64,000 nt of DNA from Eisenbergiella sp963559585. GTDB taxonomy: Bacteria > Bacillota > Clostridia > Lachnospirales > Lachnospiraceae. Both the position numbers and the translations under genes were made by a program. The stretch covers positions 8,671 to 72,670 of the forward strand of contig CAUWLJ010000004.1 in the NCBI GenBank assembly GCA_963559585.1. Direction: 5' to 3'. Below the pieces are notes generated by a model. It saw only the letters and a list, made by a program, of their open reading frames with translations. It was not told the origin of the DNA and did not search any database. Of the stretch, positions 1 through 6,548 are shown piece by piece; position 1 is the first letter of the stretch, and each line of letters opens with the position of its first letter.

Positions 1-567
1 CGTGGGAAAGGGAATACTGGTCACCAGCTGTCCCTTACGCCGGATCCTGAGAGGAGTAACCAGTCTCACCACAGCCCCGGCAGCCTGGGGCAGCCTGCGG
101 CAGGGCAGTTCCACCGGGCGCAGACCTGCCGGATACGCCTGCCCCTCCCGCCAGATCATCCTGCCGTCCTCGCCGTGCGCAATCTGAAGCAGACCAAACG
201 GCGCTCTCTGCGCCCCCAGACCGTATTCCCCGATCCGCCCAAAAGCCGTTATCAAAGCCTGCGCATACTGGATTCCTCTGCCAAAAAGCAGAAAATCAAA
301 GTCCAGAATTTCTCCCTGCTCCACCATGGTTTTTACTCCGCAGGCCCTGGGCGGAACGATCACATAAGGCTTTCCCACATCCTGCTCCCCACCTCCCTTC
401 TTTCCATTTTCATACAAAAAATGATACGCCTCCCGGTCGATTTCTCTCAGTGCCTGTCCCGTCACGCCCCGCAGAGTGGATCCCAGATAGGGCGGAAGCT
501 CTGTATATTTCAAAGAAATAAGGGAAACTCTAAGAGGCAGATATACCATATGAAATAACGTCTGCAT
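1..567 (-). CDS. cas6: Cas6-family CRISPR RNA endoribonuclease, N-terminal 189 residues (gene continues beyond the left edge)
   Basis: Open reading frame from an ATG at 567 to the window edge with no stop. Cas6 enzymes cut pre-crRNA within the repeat and leave the mature guide for type I or III effector complexes. Seen here: the RAMP-like start with LPPYLGSTLRGVTGQALR (residues ~24-41), the segment PYVIVPP (~69-75), the pattern GRIGEYGLGAQRAPFGLL (~109-126) and VRLVTPLRIRRKGQLV (~167-182). These match the order of conserved blocks in the PF10040-type Cas6 family. An AAAGGACGG stretch precedes the start. The C-terminal part and any neighbouring cas genes or array lie outside the window. The gene is transcribed away from pflB, so the two diverge from the 568-824 gap. 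Family confidence is good; subtype cannot be judged. Confidence 0.8.
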   Translation of the reverse strand, partial: MQTLFHMVYLPLRVSLISLKYTELPPYLGSTLRGVTGQALREIDREAYHFLYENGKKGGGEQDVGKPYVIVPPRACGVKTMVEQGEILDFDFLLFGRGIQYAQALITAFGRIGEYGLGAQRAPFGLLQIAHGEDGRMIWREGQAYPAGLRPVELPCRRLPQAAGAVVRLVTPLRIRRKGQLVTSIPFPT

Positions 568-687
568 CTTTTTAACCGTCCTTTTTCTTTATTTTAACAT
601 GGGAAATAATGGGAACTCAATGACAGATGTAGGGATTGTTACGGTAACGCCGCAGGAATCCTTCCCGATTATCCAGAAATTCCACCC

Positions 688-716
688 TTGACGCTCCCGC
701 CCATGTAACATATAAT
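688..716 (+). promoter_or_regulatory. Probable sigma-A promoter of pflB
   Basis: TTGACG at 688-693, a 17-base spacer, and a perfect TATAAT at 711-716. Transcription would start near 723 and give a leader of about 100 bases before the pflB TTG start. A short palindrome GTTACGGTAAC at 638-648 lies upstream and could be an operator, though its regulator is unknown. Confidence 0.7.
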
Positions 717-824
717 ACTTTTGCAAGAGATAGAAACGATTCCTGTTTTTATCTTTAAAAGGTACAATTTAACAATTTCATCTATGTTGACATTTGCCCC
801 TATGCGGCAGACAGGAGGACAATC

Positions 825-2876
825 TTGAGAACAGAATGGAATGGTTTTATCGGCGGTAACTGGGAGAAAGAAGTCGATGTACGCGACTTTATCCAGAAAA
901 ATTACCACCCTTATGACGGGGACGAGGAGTTTCTTGCTCCCCCTACACAGAATACTCTGGCGCTCTGGGATCAGGTTCTGGAGCTGAGCCGGAAGGAACG
1001 GGAGGCGGGCGGCGTGCTGGATATGGATACCAGCGTGATCTCCACCATCACCTCCCATGGCCCCGGTTATCTGGACAAGTCCAAAGAAACTATCGTGGGC
1101 GTGCAGACGGATGCGCCCTTCAAGCGTTCCCTTCAGCCCTACGGAGGAATCCGTATGGCGCAGAAGGCCTGCGCGGACAACGGATACACTCTGGATCCCG
1201 AGGTGGAGAAGTTTTTTACCACCCACAGAAAAACACACAACGCGGGCGTGTTTGACGCCTACACCCCTGAAATGCGGGCCTGCCGCAGCGCCCATATCAT
1301 TACAGGGCTTCCTGACGCCTACGGCCGGGGACGTATCATCGGCGACTACAGAAGGATTGCTCTCTATGGAATCGACCGTCTGATCGAGGATAAGGAAGCT
1401 CAGAAGGCTTCCACCGGCGGCATCATGACCGATGATGTGATCCGCCTGCGGGAGGAGCTTTCCGAGCAGATCGGCGCGCTGAAGCAGATGGCGCAGATGG
1501 CCGCCTCCTACGGCTGCGATATTTCCAGACCTGCCTCCAATGTGCAGGAAGCCATACAGGCCACCTACTTCGGCTATCTGTCCGCAGTGAAGGAGCAGAA
1601 CGGCGCAGCCATGTCCCTGGGCCGCACCTCCACCTTCCTTGACATTTATGCGGAGCGCGACCTGGCGCTGGGTACTTTTACAGAGGAACAGATCCAGGAA
1701 TTTGTGGATCATTTTATTATGAAGCTGAGGATCATCAAGTTTGCCCGTACTCCTGAGTACAACGACCTGTTCTCCGGCGATCCTGTATGGGTAACGGAAT
1801 CCCTGGCAGGCGTGGGCGTGGACGGACGCCATATGGCAACCAAAATGTCCTTCCGCTATCTGCACACCCTGACCAACCTGGGGCCTTCCCCGGAGCCCAA
1901 CCTGACCGTTCTGTGGTCCACCAGGCTTCCTGAGGGCTTTAAGCGTTACTGCGCGAAGATGTCCATTCAGACCTCTTCCATCCAGTATGAAAACGATGAT
2001 CTGATGCGTGTCACCCACGGCGACGATTATGGAATTGCCTGCTGTGTATCCTCCATGCGGATCGGCAAGGAAATGCAGTTCTTCGGCGCACGGGCCAACC
2101 TGGCCAAGTGCCTGCTCTACGCCCTGAACGGCGGCGTGGACGAAAAGACGAAGAAGCAGATCGGCCCCAAATACCGGAAGTATGAAGGCGACGTGCTGGA
2201 ATACGACAAGGTGGTGGACGCCTTTGACGATATGATGGAATGGCTGGCGGGCGTATATGTGAACACCCTGAACGTTATCCACTATATGCACGACAAATAC
2301 TGCTATGAAAAGGCGCAGATGGCGCTGCATGACAGAGATGTGCGCCGCTATTTTGCAACGGGAATCGCGGGACTGTCCGTTGTGGCCGATTCCCTTTCCG
2401 CCATCAAATACGCCAAAGTGGAGCCCATCCGGGATGAGGACGGTATTATCGTAGACTTCAAGACCACCGGGGAGTTCCCCAAATACGGAAACGATGACGA
2501 CCGGGTGGACGAAATTGCCAGAGAGCTGGTATCCAAGTTCATGACCATGGTGAGAAGGCATCACACCTACCGTGACAGCTTCCCCACCACCTCCGTGCTG
2601 ACGATCACCTCTAACGTGGTGTACGGCAAAGCCACCGGGGCTACGCCGGACGGACGCAAGGCTGGCGTGCCTTTTGCTCCCGGAGCCAATCCCATGCACG
2701 GCAGAGACACCCATGGGGCTGTAGCCTCCTTATCCTCCGTCTCCAAGCTGCCCTTCCGCGACGCCCAGGACGGTATTTCCAATACCTTCACCATCATTCC
2801 CGGCGCGCTTGGCAAGGATGACGCTGTGTTTGCAGGAGACATTGAAATCGACCTGGATTTGAATGACGGAGAATAA
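825..2876 (+). CDS. pflB: Pyruvate formate-lyase main body lacking the glycyl-radical domain (split enzyme, large part)
   Basis: Pyruvate formate-lyase converts pyruvate and CoA to acetyl-CoA and formate in the anaerobic cytoplasm. The 683-residue product aligns by eye with E. coli PflB from its N-terminus (VRDFIQKNY, DTSVISTITSH, LPDAYGRGRIIGDYRR) through the active-site cysteine pair C406-C407 in DDYGIACCVSSM to the end of the barrel (NTFTIIPGALGKDD). It then stops with a short acidic tail. Full-length PflB is about 760 residues and ends in a glycine-radical loop RVSGYAV; that loop is absent here and is encoded separately at 3327-3569. The start is TTG at 825, six bases after a strong AGGAGG; no ATG nearby gives the expected N-terminus. 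The cut falls exactly at the domain boundary, which argues against a sequencing frameshift. Confidence 0.95.
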   Translation: MRTEWNGFIGGNWEKEVDVRDFIQKNYHPYDGDEEFLAPPTQNTLALWDQVLELSRKEREAGGVLDMDTSVISTITSHGPGYLDKSKETIVGVQTDAPFKRSLQPYGGIRMAQKACADNGYTLDPEVEKFFTTHRKTHNAGVFDAYTPEMRACRSAHIITGLPDAYGRGRIIGDYRRIALYGIDRLIEDKEAQKASTGGIMTDDVIRLREELSEQIGALKQMAQMAASYGCDISRPASNVQEAIQATYFGYLSAVKEQNGAAMSLGRTSTFLDIYAERDLALGTFTEEQIQEFVDHFIMKLRIIKFARTPEYNDLFSGDPVWVTESLAGVGVDGRHMATKMSFRYLHTLTNLGPSPEPNLTVLWSTRLPEGFKRYCAKMSIQTSSIQYENDDLMRVTHGDDYGIACCVSSMRIGKEMQFFGARANLAKCLLYALNGGVDEKTKKQIGPKYRKYEGDVLEYDKVVDAFDDMMEWLAGVYVNTLNVIHYMHDKYCYEKAQMALHDRDVRRYFATGIAGLSVVADSLSAIKYAKVEPIRDEDGIIVDFKTTGEFPKYGNDDDRVDEIARELVSKFMTMVRRHHTYRDSFPTTSVLTITSNVVYGKATGATPDGRKAGVPFAPGANPMHGRDTHGAVASLSSVSKLPFRDAQDGISNTFTIIPGALGKDDAVFAGDIEIDLDLNDGE

Positions 2877-2932
2877 TCGCTATATTCGCCGGCAGGCTTA
2901 TAAACAGTAACCACGAATCCCTCACAGCAGGC

Positions 2933-2959
2933 CGGGAGGCCGCGGATCCGCCCCTCCCG
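2933..2959 (+). repeat. Small stem-loop after pflB
   Basis: CGGGAGG at 2933-2939 can pair with CCTCCCG at 2953-2959, with GC-rich pairing possible inside the loop. No T-run follows, so it is more likely an mRNA-stabilising or processing structure than a terminator. It lies in the 104-base gap before the Cys-rich gene. Confidence 0.45.
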
Positions 2960-2980
2960 CCCGCCTAAAGGAGAACGCCC

Positions 2981-3217
2981 ATGGAACAGAAGAAAACAAA
3001 CAGCATGCCGTCTCATGACGGCAGGATAGATGACCTGATCCGTATGCTGGATTCAGGCACGATGCAGGGTGTGGGGCACATCAACGTATCCTGCAGCGCC
3101 CCAAATGTCTGCGGCAGAGAGGTGCAGACCTTAGGATGCCCCGACTGTTCGGCAGCACCCCTGGCCTGCAGCGTCCCCACCCTGCATGAGGGACTTGACC
3201 GGCCGGAAAATGAATGA
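2981..3217 (+). CDS. Small Cys-rich protein resembling a degenerate glycyl-radical domain
   Basis: A 78-residue frame with a good AAAGGAG site seven bases before its ATG, between the two halves of pyruvate formate-lyase. Residues 15-36 (RIDDLIRMLD ... GHINVS) line up with residues 7-30 of the downstream glycyl-radical protein (QIDNLVSLLD ... HHLNVN). The second half, which should hold the RVSGYAV radical loop, is replaced by a segment with five cysteines (C38, C44, C53, C56, C63), including a CPDC motif. It therefore looks like a duplicated radical domain that lost the glycine and gained possible metal-binding or redox cysteines. No known family was recognised. A role in assembling, protecting or sensing the state of the split enzyme is only inference. 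The frame being real is supported by its ribosome site, its position and the similarity. Confidence 0.65.
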   Translation: MEQKKTNSMPSHDGRIDDLIRMLDSGTMQGVGHINVSCSAPNVCGREVQTLGCPDCSAAPLACSVPTLHEGLDRPENE

Positions 3218-3222
3218 CACTT

Positions 3223-3282
3223 CATATCGGTATGCACGGTCAAAAACATGCGGGCATGGTTTTGACCGAACAAACCGATATG
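3223..3282 (+). promoter_or_regulatory. Long intergenic hairpin upstream of the glycyl-radical gene
   Basis: Nested pairing: CATATCGGT (3223-3231) with ACCGATATG (3274-3282), GGTCAAAA (3238-3245) with TTTTGACC (3260-3267), and CATG (3247-3250) with CATG (3255-3258). No T-run follows. It starts three bases after the Cys-rich gene's stop codon and ends about 45 bases before the next start, so it is placed to set mRNA ends or relative expression of the glycyl-radical gene. Confidence 0.7.
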
Positions 3283-3326
3283 GCTGAGCTGTTACAATCA
3301 GATTAGACGAAAGGAAGAATAAGACT

Positions 3327-3569
3327 ATGGAAGCAAATAGAGCGCAGATCGACAACCTGGTATCCCTGCTTGACGGCTATGCCGAAAAGGGCGGCCACCA
3401 TCTGAATGTGAACGTGCTGAACCGCGACACCCTGCTGGATGCGCAGAAGCACCCGGAGAAATATCCCCAGCTTACCATCCGCGTATCCGGCTATGCGGTG
3501 AATTTTATCAAGCTGACCCCTCAGCAGCAGGCTGACGTGATTTCCCGTACCTTCCACGAAGCTCTGTAA
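3327..3569 (+). CDS. grcA: Separate glycyl-radical domain of pyruvate formate-lyase (GrcA/YfiD-like), small part of the split enzyme
   Basis: The 80-residue product is essentially the C-terminal domain of pyruvate formate-lyase alone: DNLVSLLDGY, HLNVNVLNRDTLLDA, PEKYPQLTIRVSGYAVNF and the tail QQADVISRTF. G55 in the RVSGYAV loop is the expected radical site installed by the activase. In E. coli a similar free domain (GrcA/YfiD) is a spare part that rescues oxygen-cut PflB. Here the neighbouring pflB has no such domain of its own, so this protein is probably an obligate subunit rather than a spare. An AAAGGAAG site precedes the ATG by about eleven bases. The partner is 825-2876 and the activase is 3854-4645. 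Confidence 0.92.
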   Translation: MEANRAQIDNLVSLLDGYAEKGGHHLNVNVLNRDTLLDAQKHPEKYPQLTIRVSGYAVNFIKLTPQQQADVISRTFHEAL

Positions 3570-3573
3570 AAAA

Positions 3574-3653
3574 GTGTGCGTCTTGACGCACACCCGCGCC
3601 GGGCGCGATTGCCGTCAGGCAATATCTGCCTTCCGCGCGAGTGCGCATCCACA
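3574..3653. repeat. 80-bp structured intergenic repeat, copy 1
   Basis: Shares about 73 of 80 bases with 6461-6540. It holds consecutive small hairpins: GTGTGCG with CGCACAC (3574-3580/3587-3593), a CGCGCC-GGCGCG pair, and TTGCC-gtca-GGCAA. It starts five bases after the glycyl-radical gene's stop. It resembles a REP or MITE-like extragenic element; no transposase is nearby. Confidence 0.75.
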
Positions 3654-3664
3654 GCGGAGCGTCC

Positions 3665-3707
3665 TTTTTTATACAATAGGAAAGGCACTTTCCTATTGTA
3701 TAAAAAA
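3665..3707. terminator. Bidirectional intrinsic terminator after the split pfl genes
   Basis: A perfect 20-bp inverted repeat (3665-3684 with 3688-3707) around a GCA loop, flanked by T and A runs, so that it can end transcription from either side. Confidence 0.8.
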
Positions 3708-3708
3708 A

Positions 3709-3750
3709 GAACAGCCCCGGCAGGTTTACCCATCCTGCCCGGGGCTGTTC
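3709..3750. terminator. Second GC-rich terminator-like hairpin before pflA
   Basis: GAACAGCCCCGGCAGG (3709-3724) pairs with CCTGCCCGGGGCTGTTC (3734-3750) with one bulge. The A-run at 3702-3708 would be a T-run on the minus strand, so the best terminator orientation is minus. Together with the preceding hairpin it isolates pflA from the upstream genes, so pflA probably needs its own promoter or read-through. Confidence 0.6.
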
Positions 3751-3853
3751 TTCCCTCACGGGATGGAAGCCGCCGGAGCCGGCTGACGCAAAATAACAGG
3801 CTGTCCGGCCTGGATTTTCTATATTCCAAATATTTTCAGGAAGGAGACTGACT

Positions 3854-4645
3854 ATGCTGGGAAACATACATTCTATTGAAACCTTTGGCACCGTGGACGG
3901 CCCCGGCGTCAGATTCGTCGTTTTTCTGCAGGGCTGCCCCATGCGCTGCGCCTACTGCCACAATCCGGATACCTGGGAGATAAATGCGGGAACGCCCACC
4001 GCACCGAAGGAGCTGATGGAGGCCTTCGACCGGAACCGCAGCTTCTACAAGGACGGCGGAATCACCGTGACCGGAGGAGAGCCCCTGCTTCAGCTCGACT
4101 TCCTTCTGGAGTTTTTTACCCTGGCCAAAGCAGAAGGAATCCACACCTGCATTGATTCCTCCGGTATTCCCTTCAACCCATCGGATAAAGACTGGATGAG
4201 GAAGCTCGACCTTCTCCTTTCCATGACAGATCTGGTCATGCTGGACATTAAGCACATCGACCCGAAACGCCACAGGGAACTGACCGGATGCCCCAACGAC
4301 AACATTCTTCTTTTTGCCCACTATCTGGACAGGAAAAAAATTCCCGTGTGGATCCGGCATGTGGTGGTTCCCACTGTCACCGATGACGAAGCCTGCCTCT
4401 ACCGTCTGGGCTGGTTCATCGGCGGACTGAGCAACCTGAAAGCATTGGATATTCTTCCCTACCATACCATGGGAGTCGCCAAATACCAAAAGCTGGGGAT
4501 CCCTTACCGCCTGGAGGGCATTCCCGCCATGGAACGTCCTGCCCTGCTGCTGAAAAAGCAGACCGTATTGAAGGGGATCAGAGATCGGAGAAGGGAAAAG
4601 GAAGCAGACAGAAGCGGCAAACCCAGGAAACCGGGACGAAGGTAA
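3854..4645 (+). CDS. pflA: Pyruvate formate-lyase activating enzyme, radical SAM
   Basis: Uses S-adenosylmethionine and a [4Fe-4S] cluster to abstract hydrogen from the radical-site glycine of pyruvate formate-lyase. The 263-residue length is normal. The cluster-binding C-x3-C-x2-C motif is C28-C32-C35 in GCPMRCAYCHNP, preceded by the typical GTVDGPGVRFVVFLQ, and the SAM-binding TGGEPLLQ lies near residues 73-80. AGGAAGGAG precedes the ATG. Its likely substrate is G55 of the separate 80-residue protein encoded at 3327-3569, alone or docked on PflB. It converges with the dnaJ-like gene, leaving 41 bases between the stops. Confidence 0.95.
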   Translation: MLGNIHSIETFGTVDGPGVRFVVFLQGCPMRCAYCHNPDTWEINAGTPTAPKELMEAFDRNRSFYKDGGITVTGGEPLLQLDFLLEFFTLAKAEGIHTCIDSSGIPFNPSDKDWMRKLDLLLSMTDLVMLDIKHIDPKRHRELTGCPNDNILLFAHYLDRKKIPVWIRHVVVPTVTDDEACLYRLGWFIGGLSNLKALDILPYHTMGVAKYQKLGIPYRLEGIPAMERPALLLKKQTVLKGIRDRRREKEADRSGKPRKPGRR

Positions 4646-4686
4646 GACAGCCTCTGCCCCGGCCATGCACCGCCCTGTATGGTTTA

Positions 4687-5616
4687 TCACGCCGCCCCGC
4701 GCCCCTTCCGGCCGCAGGCCTCGTCAAATTCCCTCAGCCTCCGTTTGGCTTCCTCACTCAGGTTTTTCGGCACATCAATCTGTATCGTCACATACTGGTC
4801 GCCCCGCTGTGAAGCGTTCTGCATAGATACAACACCCTTGCCCTTCAGGCGGATTCTGGTACCGGACTGTGTGCCGGGGCGTATACGGCAGGCTACTCTG
4901 CCCGAAAGAGTTTCCACCACCGCCTCCCCTCCCAGAACCGCTGTTGAGAAGGGAATGCGGGCCGTGGTAAAAAGATCCATCCCCTTTCTCTCAAAACCAG
5001 GGCGGGAGCCGACCTGTACCTGAATCAGCAGATCCCCTGGCCGGCCGCCTCCTCTCCCCGGCTGGCCCCTGCCGCGCAGCCGGATCGTCTTGCCCGTATC
5101 TATCCCTGCCGGAATATGCACCTTCAGAGACTGCCGTTCCCCCCTTTCATCTGTTAGATGGATCAGCTTGTCACAGCCTGATATGGCTTCGTCAAAGCCG
5201 ATCCTGATCTCTGCATGCAGATCAGCCCCCTCACCCTGAGGCATATCCCACCCGAATCCTCCTCCGGATCCGCCAAAGCCAAAGCTTCCTCCGAAAATAT
5301 CCCTCAGAATATCATCCATGTCCGATTCTGTAAAATGATATTCCCTTCTTTCTGTGCCAGAGCCTGCAGAGCCCTGCCCGCCGGTATCGTCAAAGGCGGA
5401 AAATCCATACCGGTCATAGAGCTTTCTCTTCTCAGGATCACTGAGAATGGCATATGCCTCTGTAGCCTCCTTAAAACGCTCCTCCGCCTGCGCATTTCCC
5501 GCATTGCTGTCCGGGTGGTACTGTTTCGCCAGCCTCCGGTATGCCTTCTTTATCATACCGATGTCAGCGGTGCGCGGGACTCCAAGGACTTCGTAGCAGT
5601 CTCTCTTTGCGTCCAT
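4687..5616 (-). CDS. DnaJ-like co-chaperone without zinc finger (CbpA type)
   Basis: A 309-residue Hsp40. It has an N-terminal J domain (residues 1-66) with the HPD motif at 34-36 that stimulates DnaK ATPase, then a Gly/Phe-rich linker (SFGFGGSGGGFGW), then the two C-terminal beta-domains that bind client protein (EIRIGFDEAISG, GDLLIQVQV). The CxxCxGxG zinc repeats of class I DnaJ are absent, so this is a class II or CbpA-like protein and probably not the sole DnaJ. The start at 5616 is chosen because GGAGG lies seven bases upstream; longer in-frame starts would put the ribosome site inside the gene. It follows hsp20 on the same strand and may share heat-shock control through read-through. 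Confidence 0.9.
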   Translation of the reverse strand: MDAKRDCYEVLGVPRTADIGMIKKAYRRLAKQYHPDSNAGNAQAEERFKEATEAYAILSDPEKRKLYDRYGFSAFDDTGGQGSAGSGTERREYHFTESDMDDILRDIFGGSFGFGGSGGGFGWDMPQGEGADLHAEIRIGFDEAISGCDKLIHLTDERGERQSLKVHIPAGIDTGKTIRLRGRGQPGRGGGRPGDLLIQVQVGSRPGFERKGMDLFTTARIPFSTAVLGGEAVVETLSGRVACRIRPGTQSGTRIRLKGKGVVSMQNASQRGDQYVTIQIDVPKNLSEEAKRRLREFDEACGRKGRGAA

Positions 5617-5650
5617 ACCCATACCTCCACAAAATATATTGATAATAATT

Positions 5651-5677
5651 GACCCCGCAGGCAAGGCCTGCAGGGTC
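5651..5677. terminator. Hairpin between hsp20 and the dnaJ-like gene
   Basis: GACCCCGCAGG and CCTGCAGGGTC form an 11-bp stem with one mismatch and a five-base loop. The minus-strand downstream side is AT-rich but has no clean T-run, so it may be a partial terminator or a stabilising stem that lowers dnaJ expression relative to hsp20. Confidence 0.45.
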
Positions 5678-5800
5678 TTATTTCAGATGACGGAGTTTCT
5701 TTTAAAGCCCTCGCCCGCCATTCCATTTGCAGCTGTTCAGCGGCGCTGGCCGTCCAAAGCCTTGTCAGGGCTTCCGATGCGGCACAGTGCCTTCCGCTTA

Positions 5801-6259
5801 TCACTCAATGGGGATAAAGCGGTTGTTTTCCTCCACTGCCTTCTTTTCTTCCTTAGGAAGGGAGAATTTCAGGATCCCGCTTTCATATCTGGGATGAATG
5901 TCCTGCTCCGTCACATGCTCTCCTACATAGAAGCTGCGGCTCATGCTGCCGGCGTACCGCTCCTGTCTCACGTATCTGCCCTTCTTGTTTTCCGTGTCCT
6001 TGTCCAGTCCCTTTGAGGCTGTGATCGTCAGATAGCCGTCGTGCAGCTGAAGCTGGATCTCGTCCTTGCTGAAGCCGGGCAGATCCATGTCGACCTCATA
6101 GCCGTTTTCCGTCTCACGCACATCGGTCTTCATCATATTCTTCGCATGCTTTCCGTACAGCACTCTGTCCACATCCGGAAAATCCTCAAAGGCTGGAAAT
6201 GCAAATCCATTCATAAAATCATCAAACAGGTTTTCTCCAAAAATACTGGGTCTTAACAT
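5801..6259 (-). CDS. Small heat-shock protein, Hsp20/alpha-crystallin family
   Basis: A 152-residue ATP-independent holdase that binds unfolding protein in the cytoplasm. It shows a short N-terminal arm (MLRPSIFGENLFDDF), an alpha-crystallin domain of about residues 42-140 (KTDVRETENGYEVDMDLPGF, then the YESGILKFSLPK end block) and a C-terminal IPI tail (RFIPIE), the usual oligomer-contact motif. AAAGGAG precedes the ATG. A sigma-A promoter overlapped by a CIRCE element sits about 120 bases upstream, so repression by HrcA is likely. The dnaJ-like gene follows. Confidence 0.95.
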   Translation of the reverse strand: MLRPSIFGENLFDDFMNGFAFPAFEDFPDVDRVLYGKHAKNMMKTDVRETENGYEVDMDLPGFSKDEIQLQLHDGYLTITASKGLDKDTENKKGRYVRQERYAGSMSRSFYVGEHVTEQDIHPRYESGILKFSLPKEEKKAVEENNRFIPIE

Positions 6260-6381
6260 AAGTCATCTCTCCTTTCGCAAAATGAAACCGTATCTTCGCA
6301 TTGCCAGGAAATCTGGTATGTTGTGTTCTGAATCAGAGAATCCGGAAGCTTCTTTGTTTCCTTTTCCTTTGTTCTATTCGT

Positions 6382-6410
6382 AATATAACACATATAATCA
6401 GCACTGTCAA
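6382..6410 (-). promoter_or_regulatory. Promoter of hsp20
   Basis: Read on the minus strand: TTGACA (6410-6405), a 17-base spacer, then TATATT (6387-6382). The -35 box lies inside the CIRCE spacer. Confidence 0.85.
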
Positions 6411-6424
6411 GTACTGAGTGCTAA
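6398..6424. promoter_or_regulatory. CIRCE operator (HrcA binding site)
   Basis: On the minus strand TTAGCACTC, nine bases, CAGTGCTGA. The consensus is TTAGCACTC-N9-GAGTGCTAA, so the left arm is perfect and the right arm has two changes. It covers the -35 box of the hsp20 promoter, which fits direct repression by HrcA. Confidence 0.88.
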
Positions 6425-6460
6425 TTTTTTTAAATATTCAAACATGTTCTAAATAAAACA

Positions 6461-6540
6461 GTGTGCGTCTTGAGACTCACCCGCGCCGAGCGCGATTGCC
6501 GTCAGGCAATATCTGCCTCTCGCGCGAATGCGCATCCACA
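6461..6540. repeat. 80-bp structured intergenic repeat, copy 2
   Basis: Same length as 3574-3653 with seven differences. Three of them weaken the first hairpin; the TTGCC-gtca-GGCAA hairpin is intact. It lies between the end of the helicase gene and the hsp20 promoter. Confidence 0.75.
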
Positions 6541-6548
6541 AGGTTCCC

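Noticed and set aside
568..824. CRISPR array or leader next to cas6
   Set aside because: No repeated unit with spacers is present; the gap holds the pflB promoter and a short palindrome only.
669..2714. 681-residue minus-strand frame covering pflB
   Set aside because: It is antisense to a clearly recognised pyruvate formate-lyase, has no motif of its own, and arises from GC-rich third positions. The similar long antisense frames over uxaC, kdgK, uxaB and the Suv3-like gene are rejected for the same reason.
2876..3327. Frameshift or sequencing error as the cause of the split pfl
   Set aside because: 450 bases separate the parts, the cut is at a domain boundary, the second part has its own start and ribosome site, and a further gene and hairpin lie between.
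3574..3851. Small plus-strand frames across the repeat and terminators
   Set aside because: They read through hairpins and T-runs, have no ribosome sites and match nothing; they are products of the structured sequence.
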